A DNA stretch of 64,000 nt from Diphasiastrum complanatum. Its lineage: Eukaryota; Streptophyta; Lycopodiopsida; Lycopodiales; Lycopodiaceae. Under the pieces are notes generated by a model, which worked only from the letters and a program-made list of their open reading frames with translations, ran no database searches and had not been told where the DNA came from. The stretch is from assembly GCA_029204225.1 (NCBI GenBank), contig CM055104.1, positions 49,421,399-49,485,398 of the forward strand. Reading direction: 5' to 3'. Of the stretch, positions 11,169-21,230 are shown in pieces (the first letter of the stretch is position 1; each line of letters opens with the position of its first letter). The translations under genes and the position numbers were made by a program.

Positions 11169-12698
11169 TTACAGCAAGATAACATCCATCCACTTGCATA
11201 GCTCCATGTGCTTCATAAGAGACCGATACTCAAGATCCATTGCTTGGATCCACTCCTCTTCTTTCCTTGCTTGATCTACACTTGTAGGATCATCCAAAGA
11301 GGTTAGGAAGGAAACATAATTTCCAGAAACTACTTGCTTACCCTTTTGATCATATGTGAGCCTTGAAGGTACTTGTCTTTCTCTTGATGTTCTCCTTGGC
11401 TTTTGACTTGATGAAGGTCCATCATCACCACCATCCAAGGTAGGATCCTTCTCATCAACATCAAGAATGTTAGAACCATCTACTTTACCATCAATCATGC
11501 TTGGAGACACCTTTGGAATGTTTCCCTCATCAAAAATGACATCTCTACCAACAATCACTTTGTTAGTAGAAGGAATGTAAACCTTGTAGGCTTTACTCAC
11601 CTCACTATAACCAACAAAAATACCTCTTCTTGAAGATGGATCCTCCTTGGTCCTATCATCAAGAGTAATGTTGACATAGCATGTGCATCCAAAGGTTCTT
11701 AGAAAGTTGACACTCGGCCTCCTCTTGAATAGCATCTCAAAAGGTGTCCTTCCATCCAAAATAGCACTCGGCCACCTATTGCACAAGAAATTGGCACACA
11801 ACAAAGCTTGATCCCAAAATGGTTTGTCAAGATTAGCACTTAACCTCATAGCTTTAGCACTTTCACATAAAGTACTATTCTTCCTTTCAGCCACTCCATT
11901 TTGTTGTGGGGTCCTTGATGTTGTATACTCCCTCTTGATCCCATGCTCATCACAAAAGGCCTTGAACTTGTTAGATATGTACTCACCACCATTGTCACCT
12001 CTCAAGCACTTGATCTTTGTGGAGAATTGGTTCTCCCTTGCATTCTTGAACTTGACAAAGACATCATACACTTCATCCTTGTTCTTTAGTAGATAGATCC
12101 AACAAAATCTACTAAAATCATCAATGAATTTTACATACATCTTAGCTCCACTATTGTTAATTTTAGTAAATCCATGAATATTTGAATGTACAAGTTGAAA
12201 AGGCTTTGTAGATCTAGAAATAGATCTAGTATAAGGTAGTCTATGTGACTTAGACAAAGCACAAGACTCACAAACATGCTTGTCATTACTTAAGGAACTT
12301 GGAAGACCAGTCACAACCTTCTTCCTTGCCATTACCTCCAATGACTTGAAGTTGAGGTGTCCCATCCTTTTGTGCCAAACCTCTTGAATAGAAATTTGCT
12401 CCCTTGCAACACATCCAACTTTGTTAGCAATATCACAAGCATCAAGTTTGAACAACTTCCCTTGCCTTTTACCTTTTCCAATCAAGACATCCTTCCTTTT
12501 GATCAAACAAGCATCTCCATCAAACTCCACCTTGAGGCCCTTACTTAGCATTTGACTCACACTAAGCAAATTCTTGGTAATAGATGGAATAAACAAGATA
12601 TCCTCCAAATGAACATTCCTATTTGTAGAGAGAGAAATAGGAATTGTGCCAATCCCTTTGACTACACACTCACCATCATTGGCCGTGTAGATCATCAT
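11169..12698 (-). CDS. Copia protease end and integrase, second tandem copy
   Basis: A 509-codon frame. It begins just after the protease active site with TANDGECVVKGIGTIP and continues through pre-integrase WHKRMGHLN, CESC, the integrase core (DDFSRFCW, CLRGDNGGEY, PQQNGVAERKNST with the catalytic Glu), FGCTCYVN, GIFVGYSE and the linker RRTSRERQVPSRLTY. It ends soon after EEWIQAMDLEYRSLMK, exactly where RT normally starts. Compared with the first copy it has a 34 bp deletion and a frameshift there. An upstream duplication of about 20-30 bp (12690-12785) separates it from its protease. Confidence 0.88.
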   Translation of the reverse strand: MMIYTANDGECVVKGIGTIPISLSTNRNVHLEDILFIPSITKNLLSVSQMLSKGLKVEFDGDACLIKRKDVLIGKGKRQGKLFKLDACDIANKVGCVAREQISIQEVWHKRMGHLNFKSLEVMARKKVVTGLPSSLSNDKHVCESCALSKSHRLPYTRSISRSTKPFQLVHSNIHGFTKINNSGAKMYVKFIDDFSRFCWIYLLKNKDEVYDVFVKFKNARENQFSTKIKCLRGDNGGEYISNKFKAFCDEHGIKREYTTSRTPQQNGVAERKNSTLCESAKAMRLSANLDKPFWDQALLCANFLCNRWPSAILDGRTPFEMLFKRRPSVNFLRTFGCTCYVNITLDDRTKEDPSSRRGIFVGYSEVSKAYKVYIPSTNKVIVGRDVIFDEGNIPKVSPSMIDGKVDGSNILDVDEKDPTLDGGDDGPSSSQKPRRTSRERQVPSRLTYDQKGKQVVSGNYVSFLTSLDDPTSVDQARKEEEWIQAMDLEYRSLMKHMELCKWMDVILL

Positions 12699-12721
12699 TG
12701 GCTGTGTAGATCACCCTCTTG

Positions 12722-15202
12722 TCATCTCCATATGCCAACAAAGAAGTGAAGTACTCTTTGTGAAAGGTCATGTGTGAACATGTGTGAACTTGCTCCACTA
12801 TCAATCCACCAAGGATCTAGATCTCCATCATTAGCAAGCATACATGAAGACATCACAAAAGCATCATCATTTGCATCTTGCACATCCAAACCATCCTCAT
12901 CAAGAGTAAGATTACCTTGCTTGTCTCCTTGATCTCCCTTCTTCTTGTAGCACTCACTTGCAAAGTGTCCTTTTATGCCACAATAGAAGCACTTGAGCTT
13001 TGATCTATCCTTCTTTTTGCCACTTGAAAAAGCATCCACTTGATCTTGCCCTTTAGACCACTTGCTTTTGGTTTTGCCCTTGAATTTTCCCTTTGTGAAC
13101 ATAGCATCCTCTTGAAGTGTCGATGTAGATCCACCTCTTGCTTGAAGCCTATATTCCTCATTGATCAAGATCTCTAGTACAAATCCAACATCAAAACAAT
13201 GCTCACCAATATAGCTAGTTTTACCATATCTTGACAATTTGCACACATCCACATGAAATTGCTCAAACATGAGATAGAACAAGTAAAGTAAACTTGAACA
13301 ACACTCCCTTGCTGCTCCTTTGACCTTACTTGAGTCTTCAATATGCTGCAAAAACATATCCATAACACCTTTGTCAATTACCTCTCCTTTGATGCTCTTG
13401 ACTAGCTCCAAATTGCCAACTTCCCTTTTGACTAGTTGAAGCGCTTTGAGATCAACCTCTTGATTTTCAACTTGACCATCAAAGTCATTGAACAAAATTT
13501 GTTTTGCAGATCCATTACTTGATTTTACAGCAAGATAACATCCATCCACTTGCATAGCTCCATGTACACAAGAAGGTCCTCCAAAAGATGTTCCACTCTT
13601 CATAAGAGATCGATACTCAAGATCCATTGGTTGGATCCACTCCTCTTCTTTCTTTGCTTGATCTATACTTGTAGGCTCATCCAAAGAGATTAGGAAAGCA
13701 ACATAATTTCCAGAAACTACTTGCTTACCGTTTTGATCATATGTAATCCTTGAAGGTGCTTGTCTTTCTCTTGATGTTCTCCTTGGCTTTTGACTTGATG
13801 AAGGTCCATCATCACCACCATCCAAAGTAGGATCCTTCTCATCAACATCAAGAATGTTAGAACCATCTACTTTACCATCAATCATGCTTGAAGACACCTT
13901 TGGAATGTTTCCCTCATAAAAAATGACATCTCTACCAACAATCACTTTGTTAGTAGAAGGAATGTAAACCTTGTAGGCTTTACTCTCCTCACTATATCCA
14001 ACAAAAATACCTCTTCTTGAAGATGGATCCTCCTTGGTCCTATCATCAAGAGTAATGTTGACATAGCATGTGCATCCAAAGGTTCTTAGAAAGTTGACAC
14101 TCGGCCTCCTCTTGAATAGCATCTCAAAAGGTGTCCTTCCATCCAAAATAGCACTCGGCCACCTATTGCACAAGAAATTGGCACATAACAAAGCTTGATC
14201 CCAAAATGGTTTGCCAAGATTAGCACTTAACCTCATAGCTTTAGCACTTTCACATAAAGTTCTATTCTTCCTTTCAGCCACTCCATTTTGTTGTGGGGTC
14301 CTTGATGTTGTATACTCCCTCTTGATCCCATGCTCATCACAAAAGGCCTTGAACTTGTAAGATATGTACTCACCACCATTGTCACCTCTCAAGCACTTGA
14401 TCTTTGTGGAAAATTGGTTCTCCCTTGCATTCTTGAACTTGACAAAGACATCATACACTTCATGCTTGCTCTTTAGTAGATAGATCCAACAAAATCTACT
14501 AAAATCATCAGTGAATGTTACATACATCTTAGCTCCACTATTGCTAATTGTAGTAAATCCATGAGTATCCGAATGTACAAGTTGAAAAGGCTTTGTAGAT
14601 CTAGAAATAGATCTAGTATAAGGTAGTCTATGTGACTTAGACAAAGCACAAGACTCACAAACATGCTTGTCATTACTTAAGGAACTTGGAAGACCAGTCA
14701 CAACCTTCTTCCTTGCCATTACCTCCAATGACTTGAAGTTGAGGTGTCTCATCCTTTTGTGCCAAACCTCTTGAATAGAAATTTGTTCTCTTGCAACACA
14801 TCCAACTTGGTTAGCAATAACACAAGCATCAAGTTTGAACAACTTCCCTTGCCTTTTACCTTTTCCAATCAAGACATCCTTCCTTTTGATCAAACAAGCA
14901 TCTCCATCAAACTCCACCTTGAGGCCCTTACTTAGCATTTGACTCACACTAAGCAAATTCTTGGTAATAGATAGAATAGACAAGACATCCTCCAAATGAA
15001 CATTCCTATTTGTAGAGAGAAAAATAGGAATTGTGCCAATCCCTTTGATTGCACACTCACCATCATTGGCCGTGTAGATCACCCTCTTGTCATCTCCATA
15101 TGCCAACAAAGAAGTGAAGTACTCTTTGTGAAAGGTCATGTGTGAACTTGCTCCACTATCAATCCACCAAGGATCTAGATCTCCATCATTGCAAGCATAC
15201 AT
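12722..15202 (-). CDS. Fused polyprotein frame: protease, integrase, unknown segment, zinc knuckle, protease
   Basis: An 826-codon open frame. Residues about 8-25 hold the protease site WWIDSGASSHM. Integrase follows with WHKRMRHLN, CESC, DDFSRFCW, CLRGDNGGEY and PQQNGVAERKNRT (near residues 155-320), then FGCTCYVN and GIFVGYSE. From about residue 530 (after LEYRSLMKSG) the RT is replaced by the unidentified segment. Near residue 678 the frame re-enters gag (EILINEEYRLQARGG), with a second zinc knuckle CFYCGIKGHFASEC and a second WWIDSGASSHM. It is thus an in-frame tandem fusion of one gag-to-integrase module to the next. Functional use as a cut polyprotein is doubtful. Confidence 0.85.
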   Translation of the reverse strand: MYACNDGDLDPWWIDSGASSHMTFHKEYFTSLLAYGDDKRVIYTANDGECAIKGIGTIPIFLSTNRNVHLEDVLSILSITKNLLSVSQMLSKGLKVEFDGDACLIKRKDVLIGKGKRQGKLFKLDACVIANQVGCVAREQISIQEVWHKRMRHLNFKSLEVMARKKVVTGLPSSLSNDKHVCESCALSKSHRLPYTRSISRSTKPFQLVHSDTHGFTTISNSGAKMYVTFTDDFSRFCWIYLLKSKHEVYDVFVKFKNARENQFSTKIKCLRGDNGGEYISYKFKAFCDEHGIKREYTTSRTPQQNGVAERKNRTLCESAKAMRLSANLGKPFWDQALLCANFLCNRWPSAILDGRTPFEMLFKRRPSVNFLRTFGCTCYVNITLDDRTKEDPSSRRGIFVGYSEESKAYKVYIPSTNKVIVGRDVIFYEGNIPKVSSSMIDGKVDGSNILDVDEKDPTLDGGDDGPSSSQKPRRTSRERQAPSRITYDQNGKQVVSGNYVAFLISLDEPTSIDQAKKEEEWIQPMDLEYRSLMKSGTSFGGPSCVHGAMQVDGCYLAVKSSNGSAKQILFNDFDGQVENQEVDLKALQLVKREVGNLELVKSIKGEVIDKGVMDMFLQHIEDSSKVKGAARECCSSLLYLFYLMFEQFHVDVCKLSRYGKTSYIGEHCFDVGFVLEILINEEYRLQARGGSTSTLQEDAMFTKGKFKGKTKSKWSKGQDQVDAFSSGKKKDRSKLKCFYCGIKGHFASECYKKKGDQGDKQGNLTLDEDGLDVQDANDDAFVMSSCMLANDGDLDPWWIDSGASSHMFTHDLSQRVLHFFVGIWR

Positions 15203-16071
15203 GAAGACATCACAAAAGCATCATCATTTGCATCTTGCACATCCAAACCATCCTCATCAAGAGTAAGATTACCTTGCTTGTCTTCTTGATCTCTCTTCTT
15301 CTTGTAGCACTCACTTGAAAAGTGTCCTTTGATGCCACAATAGAAGCACTTGAGCTTTGATCTATCCTTCTTTTTGCCACTTGAAGAAGCATCCACTTGA
15401 TCTTGCCCTTTAGACCACTTGCTTTTGGTTTTGCCCTTGAATTTGCCCTTTGTGAACATAGCATCCTCTTGAAGTGTCGATGTAGATCCACCTCTTGCTT
15501 GAAGCCTATATTCCTCATTGATCAAGATCTCTTGAAGATCCATCAAACTTGGCAAAGTCTTTTGAATAGCAATACTTTGAACAATGTTAGCATGAGCATC
15601 CAACAAGCCATTAAGAATCACTTGAATAAGCTCTTCTTCCTTAATGCTTTCATCTATGCAAGCTAACTCATCATTCAATGCTTTCATTCTCAAAACAAAA
15701 GTACTTGGACTTTCTTGATTCTTTTGCAAACAAGAAAAGATTTGCCTTCTTAGAGTCAACACTCTAGAAGTAGACTTGGATTCATAAAGCTTCTTCAATG
15801 AATTCCAAGCTTCCAAAGATGATGTGCACTTACCAACTTCCTTGATAAGTTCATTGGTAACATTCATCTTTATCATGTGTAGAGCCTTCTTGGCCCTCTT
15901 GTCATACCTCAATTGATCTTGTTGTGTTGCTGGTCTCTCCTCCAAACCTACAACAATATCCAAAACATCATTCATCTCAAGAAGTGACTCCATCCTCACT
16001 TTCCATAATGAATAGTTACTTGAGGTAAGCCTATCATGGGCTTCCAACATGACTCCAATTGAGGTTGCCAT
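15175..16071 (-). CDS. Copia gag of the RT-less element
   Basis: A 298-codon frame starting about 590 bp after the 5' LTR. The UBN2-type gag domain spans roughly residues 10-170 (LTSSNYSLWKVRMESLLEMN near the start, FVLRMKALNDEL later). A lysine-rich stretch and one CCHC knuckle CFYCGIKGHFSSEC lie near residues 235-250. The tail is acidic. It would assemble particles and package RNA. It ends just past the protease start, overlapping the next frame by 28 bp. The frame is intact. Confidence 0.88.
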   Translation of the reverse strand: MATSIGVMLEAHDRLTSSNYSLWKVRMESLLEMNDVLDIVVGLEERPATQQDQLRYDKRAKKALHMIKMNVTNELIKEVGKCTSSLEAWNSLKKLYESKSTSRVLTLRRQIFSCLQKNQESPSTFVLRMKALNDELACIDESIKEEELIQVILNGLLDAHANIVQSIAIQKTLPSLMDLQEILINEEYRLQARGGSTSTLQEDAMFTKGKFKGKTKSKWSKGQDQVDASSSGKKKDRSKLKCFYCGIKGHFSSECYKKKRDQEDKQGNLTLDEDGLDVQDANDDAFVMSSCMLAMMEI

Positions 16072-16672
16072 GTAGCAATGACTTGATCTTCTCTTTCAAC
16101 CTGCTTCAATGCACAAAGCACTCCTTTGAACAACAACAAATGCTTTCAAAAGAAATCACCAAGATTTGAAACTATCTCACAAATTCTCTTCTAGCACTTA
16201 TCCAAGCAAATCAACACATAGAATCATGGAATCTTGATCAATTTATGATCTATCCTCAATTTAATGACTTTTGCCACTTCCTAAGATTGAAATACACTCA
16301 AATGAAGTCCAGCAACCTCACTATCTAGAGATCCAATCAAAATTAGGGGTTTGACAAAATCACAAAAAATTGACTATTCCAAATCTACATGCAAATGCTG
16401 AAAATTTTGATATGCAATCTATAAGCCACCACTTAGGCTGAACCAATGATTCAAAAATCGGCCAAATCTAGCATGTGAATTCAAAAAACGGAATTGAACA
16501 AGTATATTGACCTATTTAGTGTTTTGATCTACAAAAGATCCAATCTACAAAAGCAAAAAATCCGATTTCACTGTAGAATCCTCTCTAGCATGCTCTAGAC
16601 TTGATATCTTCACCAAATCATTGATAGATCTGATTTTCTCCTTCATAACCTAAAACACAAGCTCTGATACCA
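16072..16672 (-). other. Leader region and tRNA-Met primer site
   Basis: No coding frame. The untranslated leader is AT-rich. At 16672-16661 (minus) TGGTATCAGAGC, a perfect initiator-tRNA-Met primer site, directly abuts the 5' LTR. Confidence 0.85.
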
Positions 16673-17322
16673 TGTGAAAGATTTCAGATTCTTAAGATCC
16701 AATCTACTTGAATGATTTTTGGTTAGAAAGAGAAATACACTATCAATTTCACCAATGTAGAAAAATCAGCATCTACACACAATTTGAGATGCAAGCACTA
16801 ATAGAACTTGATCAAACTTGAATGAAATGATTATGTACTGTTGCTGTCCATAAAAAACCAGCAAGCTACTGTATTTCACATGTGTGGATCCAAAAATAGC
16901 AAATATAGATCATGCTACACATAGAATTGCAAGCAATCACCAAGATAGTGCACCAATGGATAGTAGAGCCCAAGAGAACTATGTATAAGCATGAAATGAG
17001 ATAGAGAAGAGAGAAGATGACTCTCTCCACGAGTTACATCCTTTTATAGCAGGTCCAAACCCTATTTGGCCACTTGGCTTTCCCACCAAAATGCTAACCC
17101 TATCAATTTTGGGTCTAGATTCAATGTACCCAACTTATTCAAATTGAATCTACTCAAACTCGCATTCTATCTTTCCCACACTTTCAAAAAGTGTTTATTC
17201 AAATAAAATTTAGACTAATGAACTTTGAAAAGTCAACCTCTAAGTCTAAAACAAGTTTTGGCCTCAATATGCCAAATATGAAAATATTGCAAAATGTGAT
17301 GAAACTAGTTGAATCTTTCACA
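16673..17322 (-). repeat. 5' LTR of the RT-less element
   Basis: 650 bp, direct repeat of 8934-9583. On the minus strand it carries a TATA box TATAAAAG (17048-17041). A CACATGTG palindrome near 16874 stands where the other LTR has CACACGTGTG. It would drive transcription toward lower coordinates. Confidence 0.92.
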
Positions 17323-17327
17323 AAAAT

Positions 17328-17544
17328 CACACAGAAAGCCATATCAGAAGTCTTTTATAAAGACTACACATCCTTTGGAACTTATACACTCAGATGTACA
17401 TTTTTTCTCTTCTAAAAGTATTGGTGGTGCAACATGTTTTGTCACCTTTATTCATGACTTTACTAGATATACTTGGTTGTATCTACTTTCTTCAAAGGCT
17501 ATGGTTTTTTATCACTTCCTAATCTTCAAAGCTTTTGTTGAGAA
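17328..17544 (+). pseudogene. Copia integrase N-terminal part, continuation of split element
   Basis: It resumes the copia frame broken at 8933: HPLELIHSDVHFFSS with the first catalytic Asp, then TFIHDFTRYTWLYLLS. It is interrupted again at 17544 by a solo LTR. The preceding AAAAT (17323-17327) is the target-site copy left by the nested element. Confidence 0.88.
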
Positions 17545-18376
17545 TGTGAAAAATGCAAAAATAAGCTTGGTAGAGGCCAAAAATCTTGTATATAGTTAAA
17601 CACACATGTGTGGAGCCTATTCCCACGTGTGAAACTAGTGTACTTGTCATGTAACATAATCATATATGTTGTACATATGATTTAATTCAAGTTCTAGTAG
17701 CTAAAATGGCCAAAAACTAGTTTTCTAGACATATGACACATGGCATCAATCTATTGATTGCATGAGCCACATCCTTTGGTTAGGTGTCATATTCCATTTG
17801 TAGAGGACAGATCACACATGTGGAATAAGCTAAAGTAGGCAAATTTTGACTTCTAGAAGATTTCCAAGTAGATCTCCATATAGAAGGAAAATGGACCAAA
17901 AGTGCTCAAAATAGAAGGTTTTGTCCAAGTGTCAGTTTTGCATGATGAATCATCATATAACAAAGCACCTTCACACATGTGGGATCAGAGGGATGATCAG
18001 TACCACGAGCTCTCACTTATTGTATATATAGAGCCACATTTGGCCATAATCATTGTGAGACACCAATCTTGGTTTTGGAAGCAATTTTGAGTGATTCTCT
18101 CCATTTGTCTACATTTGTTTTGATTGTTTTGAGGTTCTATCAATATGTAGTTGATTTTCAGGTTGGAGTCCGTACTCAGACAATGTTTCACACGTGTGAA
18201 ACCAGAAAGTACACCTACCTTCAATTAATGATTGTTCTTGTTAGGATTTTGTGTCTAGAATTGATCTAGATTGATCTTAATCTCAAGGAGATTGATAGAT
18301 CAAATAATCTAACAACCAATCCCTCTTGAGAATCAGATTAGGATCCACTCTTGGCCCTTTTTGTACTTTTTGCACA
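17545..18376. mobile_element. Solo LTR nested in copia integrase
   Basis: An 832 bp insertion starting TGTGAAAAATGC and ending TTTTTGCACA (imperfect terminal inverted repeat). It is flanked by a 5 bp target duplication GAGAA at 17540-17544 and 18377-18381. It has no coding capacity. It contains several CACACGTGTG/CACATGTG palindromes (17600, 17624, 17813, 17975, 18187) and a TATA-like ATATATAG at about 18020. This structure is the usual product of LTR-LTR recombination. Confidence 0.85.
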
Positions 18377-18381
18377 GAGAA

Positions 18382-19810
18382 AGAGTTTTCTTTCAAAGTT
18401 AAAGCTTTAAGATGTGATGGAGGAGGTGAATACATCTCCAACAAGTTTCATGAATATTGTGAAGGTGAAGGAATAAAGAGAGAGTTTTCTTGTGTTTATT
18501 TTCCATCTCAAAATGGAGTTGCTGAGAGGAAAAATAGATCTTTATTTGAATGTGCTAAAGCAATTCGAGTTGAAGCTTCTTTGCCTATTGAATATTGGGG
18601 TGAAGCTATAAATTGTGCAAACTATTTGTGCAATAGATTACCTCACAATGCACTTGCTGAAAAATCACCTTTTGAAGTCTTGTTTAAGAAGAAACCTAAG
18701 GTAGATCACCTTAGAGTTTTTGGTTGTGCTTGCTTTGTTCATGTGCCATTGGAAATAAGGAAAAGAGATGATCCTAATTAAAGGGATCATGGTTGGATAT
18801 GCATCCAACAAGAAAGCTTACAGAATCTATGTTCCCTCTACCTCAACTACAATTGAGAGTAGGGATGATATATTCCATGAGGATCAAAAATACATTCTTG
18901 AGGAGGCCGAGTTCAAAGATTCTCACAAAGGTACTCCAATCATCACCCTTGAAGACTATCATGGAGAGATGGGGCCGAGAATTGAGGAGGAGTCACCTCG
19001 AATCTTTTCACCAAGGAGATCTCAAAGAGAAAGATCCGAGCCTAGGAGGCTTACCTATGAAGATAGAGGCAAGCAAGTGGAAATCAACTCCACTAATTGT
19101 GCTTATTTTATTTCTCATGAGGAGCCAAAGGATGTATATGATGCACGCAACTCGAAGGAATGGTACCTTGCCATGAAGGAGGAATATAATGCTTTGATGG
19201 CCAATAAGACATGGGAGTTTGTGGATCTTCCATCCGACAAGTACACCATTGGTTGCAAATGGGTTTTTCGAGTCAAGTATAATCACGATGGCACAATCCA
19301 CAAGCACAAGGCTAGACTTTGTGCTAAAGGTTTTGCTCAAGTTTATGGACTTGATTATGAGGAGAATTTTGCTCCAGTTGCAAAGATGGTATGAATTAGA
19401 ATCATAATTTCTGTTGCTTGTTTTTTCAATTGGCAAGTTCTTCAACTAGATGTCTCTAATGCATTTTCAAATGGATATCTAGAAGAAGAGATCTATATGG
19501 ATCACCCTATTGGGTTCATCCATGACAAAGACAAAGTTTGCTTGCTCTTCAAAATTTCATATGGACTAAAGCAAGCTCCAACGTCATGGTATTCTCAACT
19601 TAACACCTTTCTTGAGTCACTAGGATTTAATCTTGATAACTATGATCCTTCCTTATATGTCAAGTTTTTTGATAAAGATATTGTCATCTTTCTTATTTAT
19701 GTTGATGACATCATTCTAATAGGAAGTTGTATCAAGTTAGTTGAGGAAACCAAGATCGCACTTGGAAAAGAGTTCAAGATGCAAGATATGCTCTTTTTGG
19801 TAGGCTTATT
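18382..19810 (+). pseudogene. Copia integrase C-terminal part and reverse transcriptase, end of split element
   Basis: Integrase continues with LRCDGGGEYISNKF and QNGVAERKNRS (catalytic Asp and Glu) and FGCACFVHVP. A frameshift at about 18775 leads to MVGYASNKKAYRIYVPS. RT blocks follow: GCKWVFRVKYNHDGT, CAKGFAQVYGLDYEENFAPV, a stop at 19392, QLDVSNAFSNG, YGLKQAPTSWY and LIYVDDIILIG with the YVDD box. It ends after GKEFKMQDM near 19800, where a gypsy fragment begins; RNase H and 3' LTR are lost. Confidence 0.88.
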
Positions 19811-20340
19811 CAAATCTATTAGAAAAGAACTTAAATCAACTGACTCATACGACTAGCTAAAGGAAGTAATAGATGACGCCATTAGAGAAGAAGATGAAAG
19901 ATCCGATCATGAGTATGATCATCGTGATCGCAAGGGGAAAGCTCTCATTAGAAATGATTCAAACCTTGAGCACACTTCTAGTTCTAATTCCACTGATTTG
20001 CTACACCATATGGATACCTGGCAAATGATTCAGCAAGCCCAAATGGATAAGCTTACTGCTAATTTCCAAAAAGTGCTTAAAAATATGGTTGAAAAGTGTG
20101 TTGCCCTATCTGTTCCCAAAACCATACTGCCAACGAGTGCCCACATGTGAAAACATATTTCCCGCAAAATGCAAGACCGATGTATTCCACCACCTTATAA
20201 TCCTCAACAAACTTATCAACGACCAGGACAGTTTCAACCACGAAATCAGTTCCAGAAATAGCTGCAAGATGTTGATAATGAGACACACCTTTCTCCACAA
20301 CTGTACGACCCACTCCGGAAGATTCTGTGATAGAAGGCGC
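19811..20340 (+). pseudogene. Gypsy gag remnant related to the arm-element gag
   Basis: In pieces it reads IRKELKSTDSYD, then a stop, then LKEVIDDAIREEDERSDHEYDHRD, then LLHHMDTWQMIQQAQMDKL. These align, residue for residue in places, with the arm frame at 762-1133 (IRRELKPVDLYDQLKDV, LLHQMKIWQ). A degraded knuckle CPICSQNHTANECPH lies at about 20107-20150 after a frameshift. Confidence 0.7.
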
Positions 20341-20539
20341 TGAAGTATGGAGAGACCTACTCTAGGCCAATGTCACTTTGCCCTTCCGTGTGTTGAAAAT
20401 ACACTAGAAAATGGAGATGGGAGTTAGGCTCCATGGACAAGACTCACGACTTAGCTCCTAAACTTCCTGAAGTCACCTTATACCTCAGAAACCCATTCAA
20501 CTAGCAAGGGAACATTAAGCTTCCAACCACCCATGCAAA

Positions 20540-21010
20540 CTCATGAGTAGTATCTGCTATACTGGATGCGAGATCTGGAGTCAACATCATATCCACTTCA
20601 CTAATGAAAGAATCGGGACTACAAGATTGTTTGAATAGGCCAAATTGTCAACTCCGAATGGCCAATCAAACTATTCTTTGATCACAAGGTGTGATACCAA
20701 AATCGTCGGGTTGAAATCTATACTTGATTTGGTTGTTCTGGACATTTTGAACAATAACACCTACTCTTATGAACTCTTCCTCGGTCGTCCTTGGCTTTCT
20801 AATGCTCACATAGTACACAACTGGAATAAAAGACGAGTCATGTTTAGTAATCGAGACCAGTCAGTGACCATCGATTCTATAGGAAAGATCAAACCTAAAT
20901 GCATCATAGATGGTGGATCTTCCACTACCGAATCCCTATTGGAACCATATCGTGAAACATGGGGCACTACACGCTACCTACTGATATCATCAACTGGAGT
21001 CATAGTTTAG
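20540..21010 (+). pseudogene. Gypsy retropepsin-like region
   Basis: The start reads DARSGVNIIS in the position of the retropepsin D-S/T-G site (degraded). The open frame 20645-21010 contains LDLVVLDILNN and YELFLGRPWLSNAHIVHNW; GRPWL is the usual second protease block of this gypsy group. The region is out of frame with its neighbours. Confidence 0.6.
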
Positions 21011-21230
21011 CAACAATTGATTGTGTTAACACAAAATATTGTTTCTTAAATACTAGTATTTCAGATAACAAAGATGGGCCAAGTGAATCATTCATCACTT
21101 TGGATACTCTCATCTTTAATGTCCGATTCATTGAAATTCTCCCGTACAATGATGAGTTATTAAACGTTGCTTGGCTACCAACTAATGAAAACAATCCCAT
21201 CCAAACCATGACCTAGAAGAATTTTCTGAC

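Larger units (their letters stand above)
10818..15531 (-). repeat. Internal tandem duplication, two units of about 2.36 kb
   Basis: Unit 13172-15531 and unit 10818-13171 each run from the gag end (LINEEYRLQARGG), through zinc knuckle, protease and integrase, into the unidentified segment. The join at 13171/13172 puts the segment end (VGFVL) next to EILINEEYR in frame. The units are highly similar, differing by point changes, a 34 bp deletion and short local duplications in the 10818-13171 unit. Confidence 0.9.
8934..17322 (-). mobile_element. Complete LTR element with gag and integrase but no reverse transcriptase
   Basis: It is bounded by two 650 bp LTRs in the same orientation, roughly 3% different by eye, with perfect 10 bp terminal inverted repeats (TGTGAAAGAT at the start of LTR 1 and ATCTTTCACA at both LTR ends). 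A 5 bp target duplication AAAAT lies at 8929-8933 and 17323-17327. Minus-strand order: LTR, tRNA-Met primer site, gag, protease, integrase, an unrelated reading frame where RT should be, then gag-end/protease/integrase/unrelated frame again as a tandem duplication, RNase H, polypurine tract, LTR. It inserted into another copia element. Lacking RT, it would need a helper. Confidence 0.92.

Noticed and set aside
17191..17415. Separate gene at the right LTR edge
   Set aside because: The frame runs from LTR sequence across the target duplication into copia integrase; the integrase part is real but belongs to the split element.
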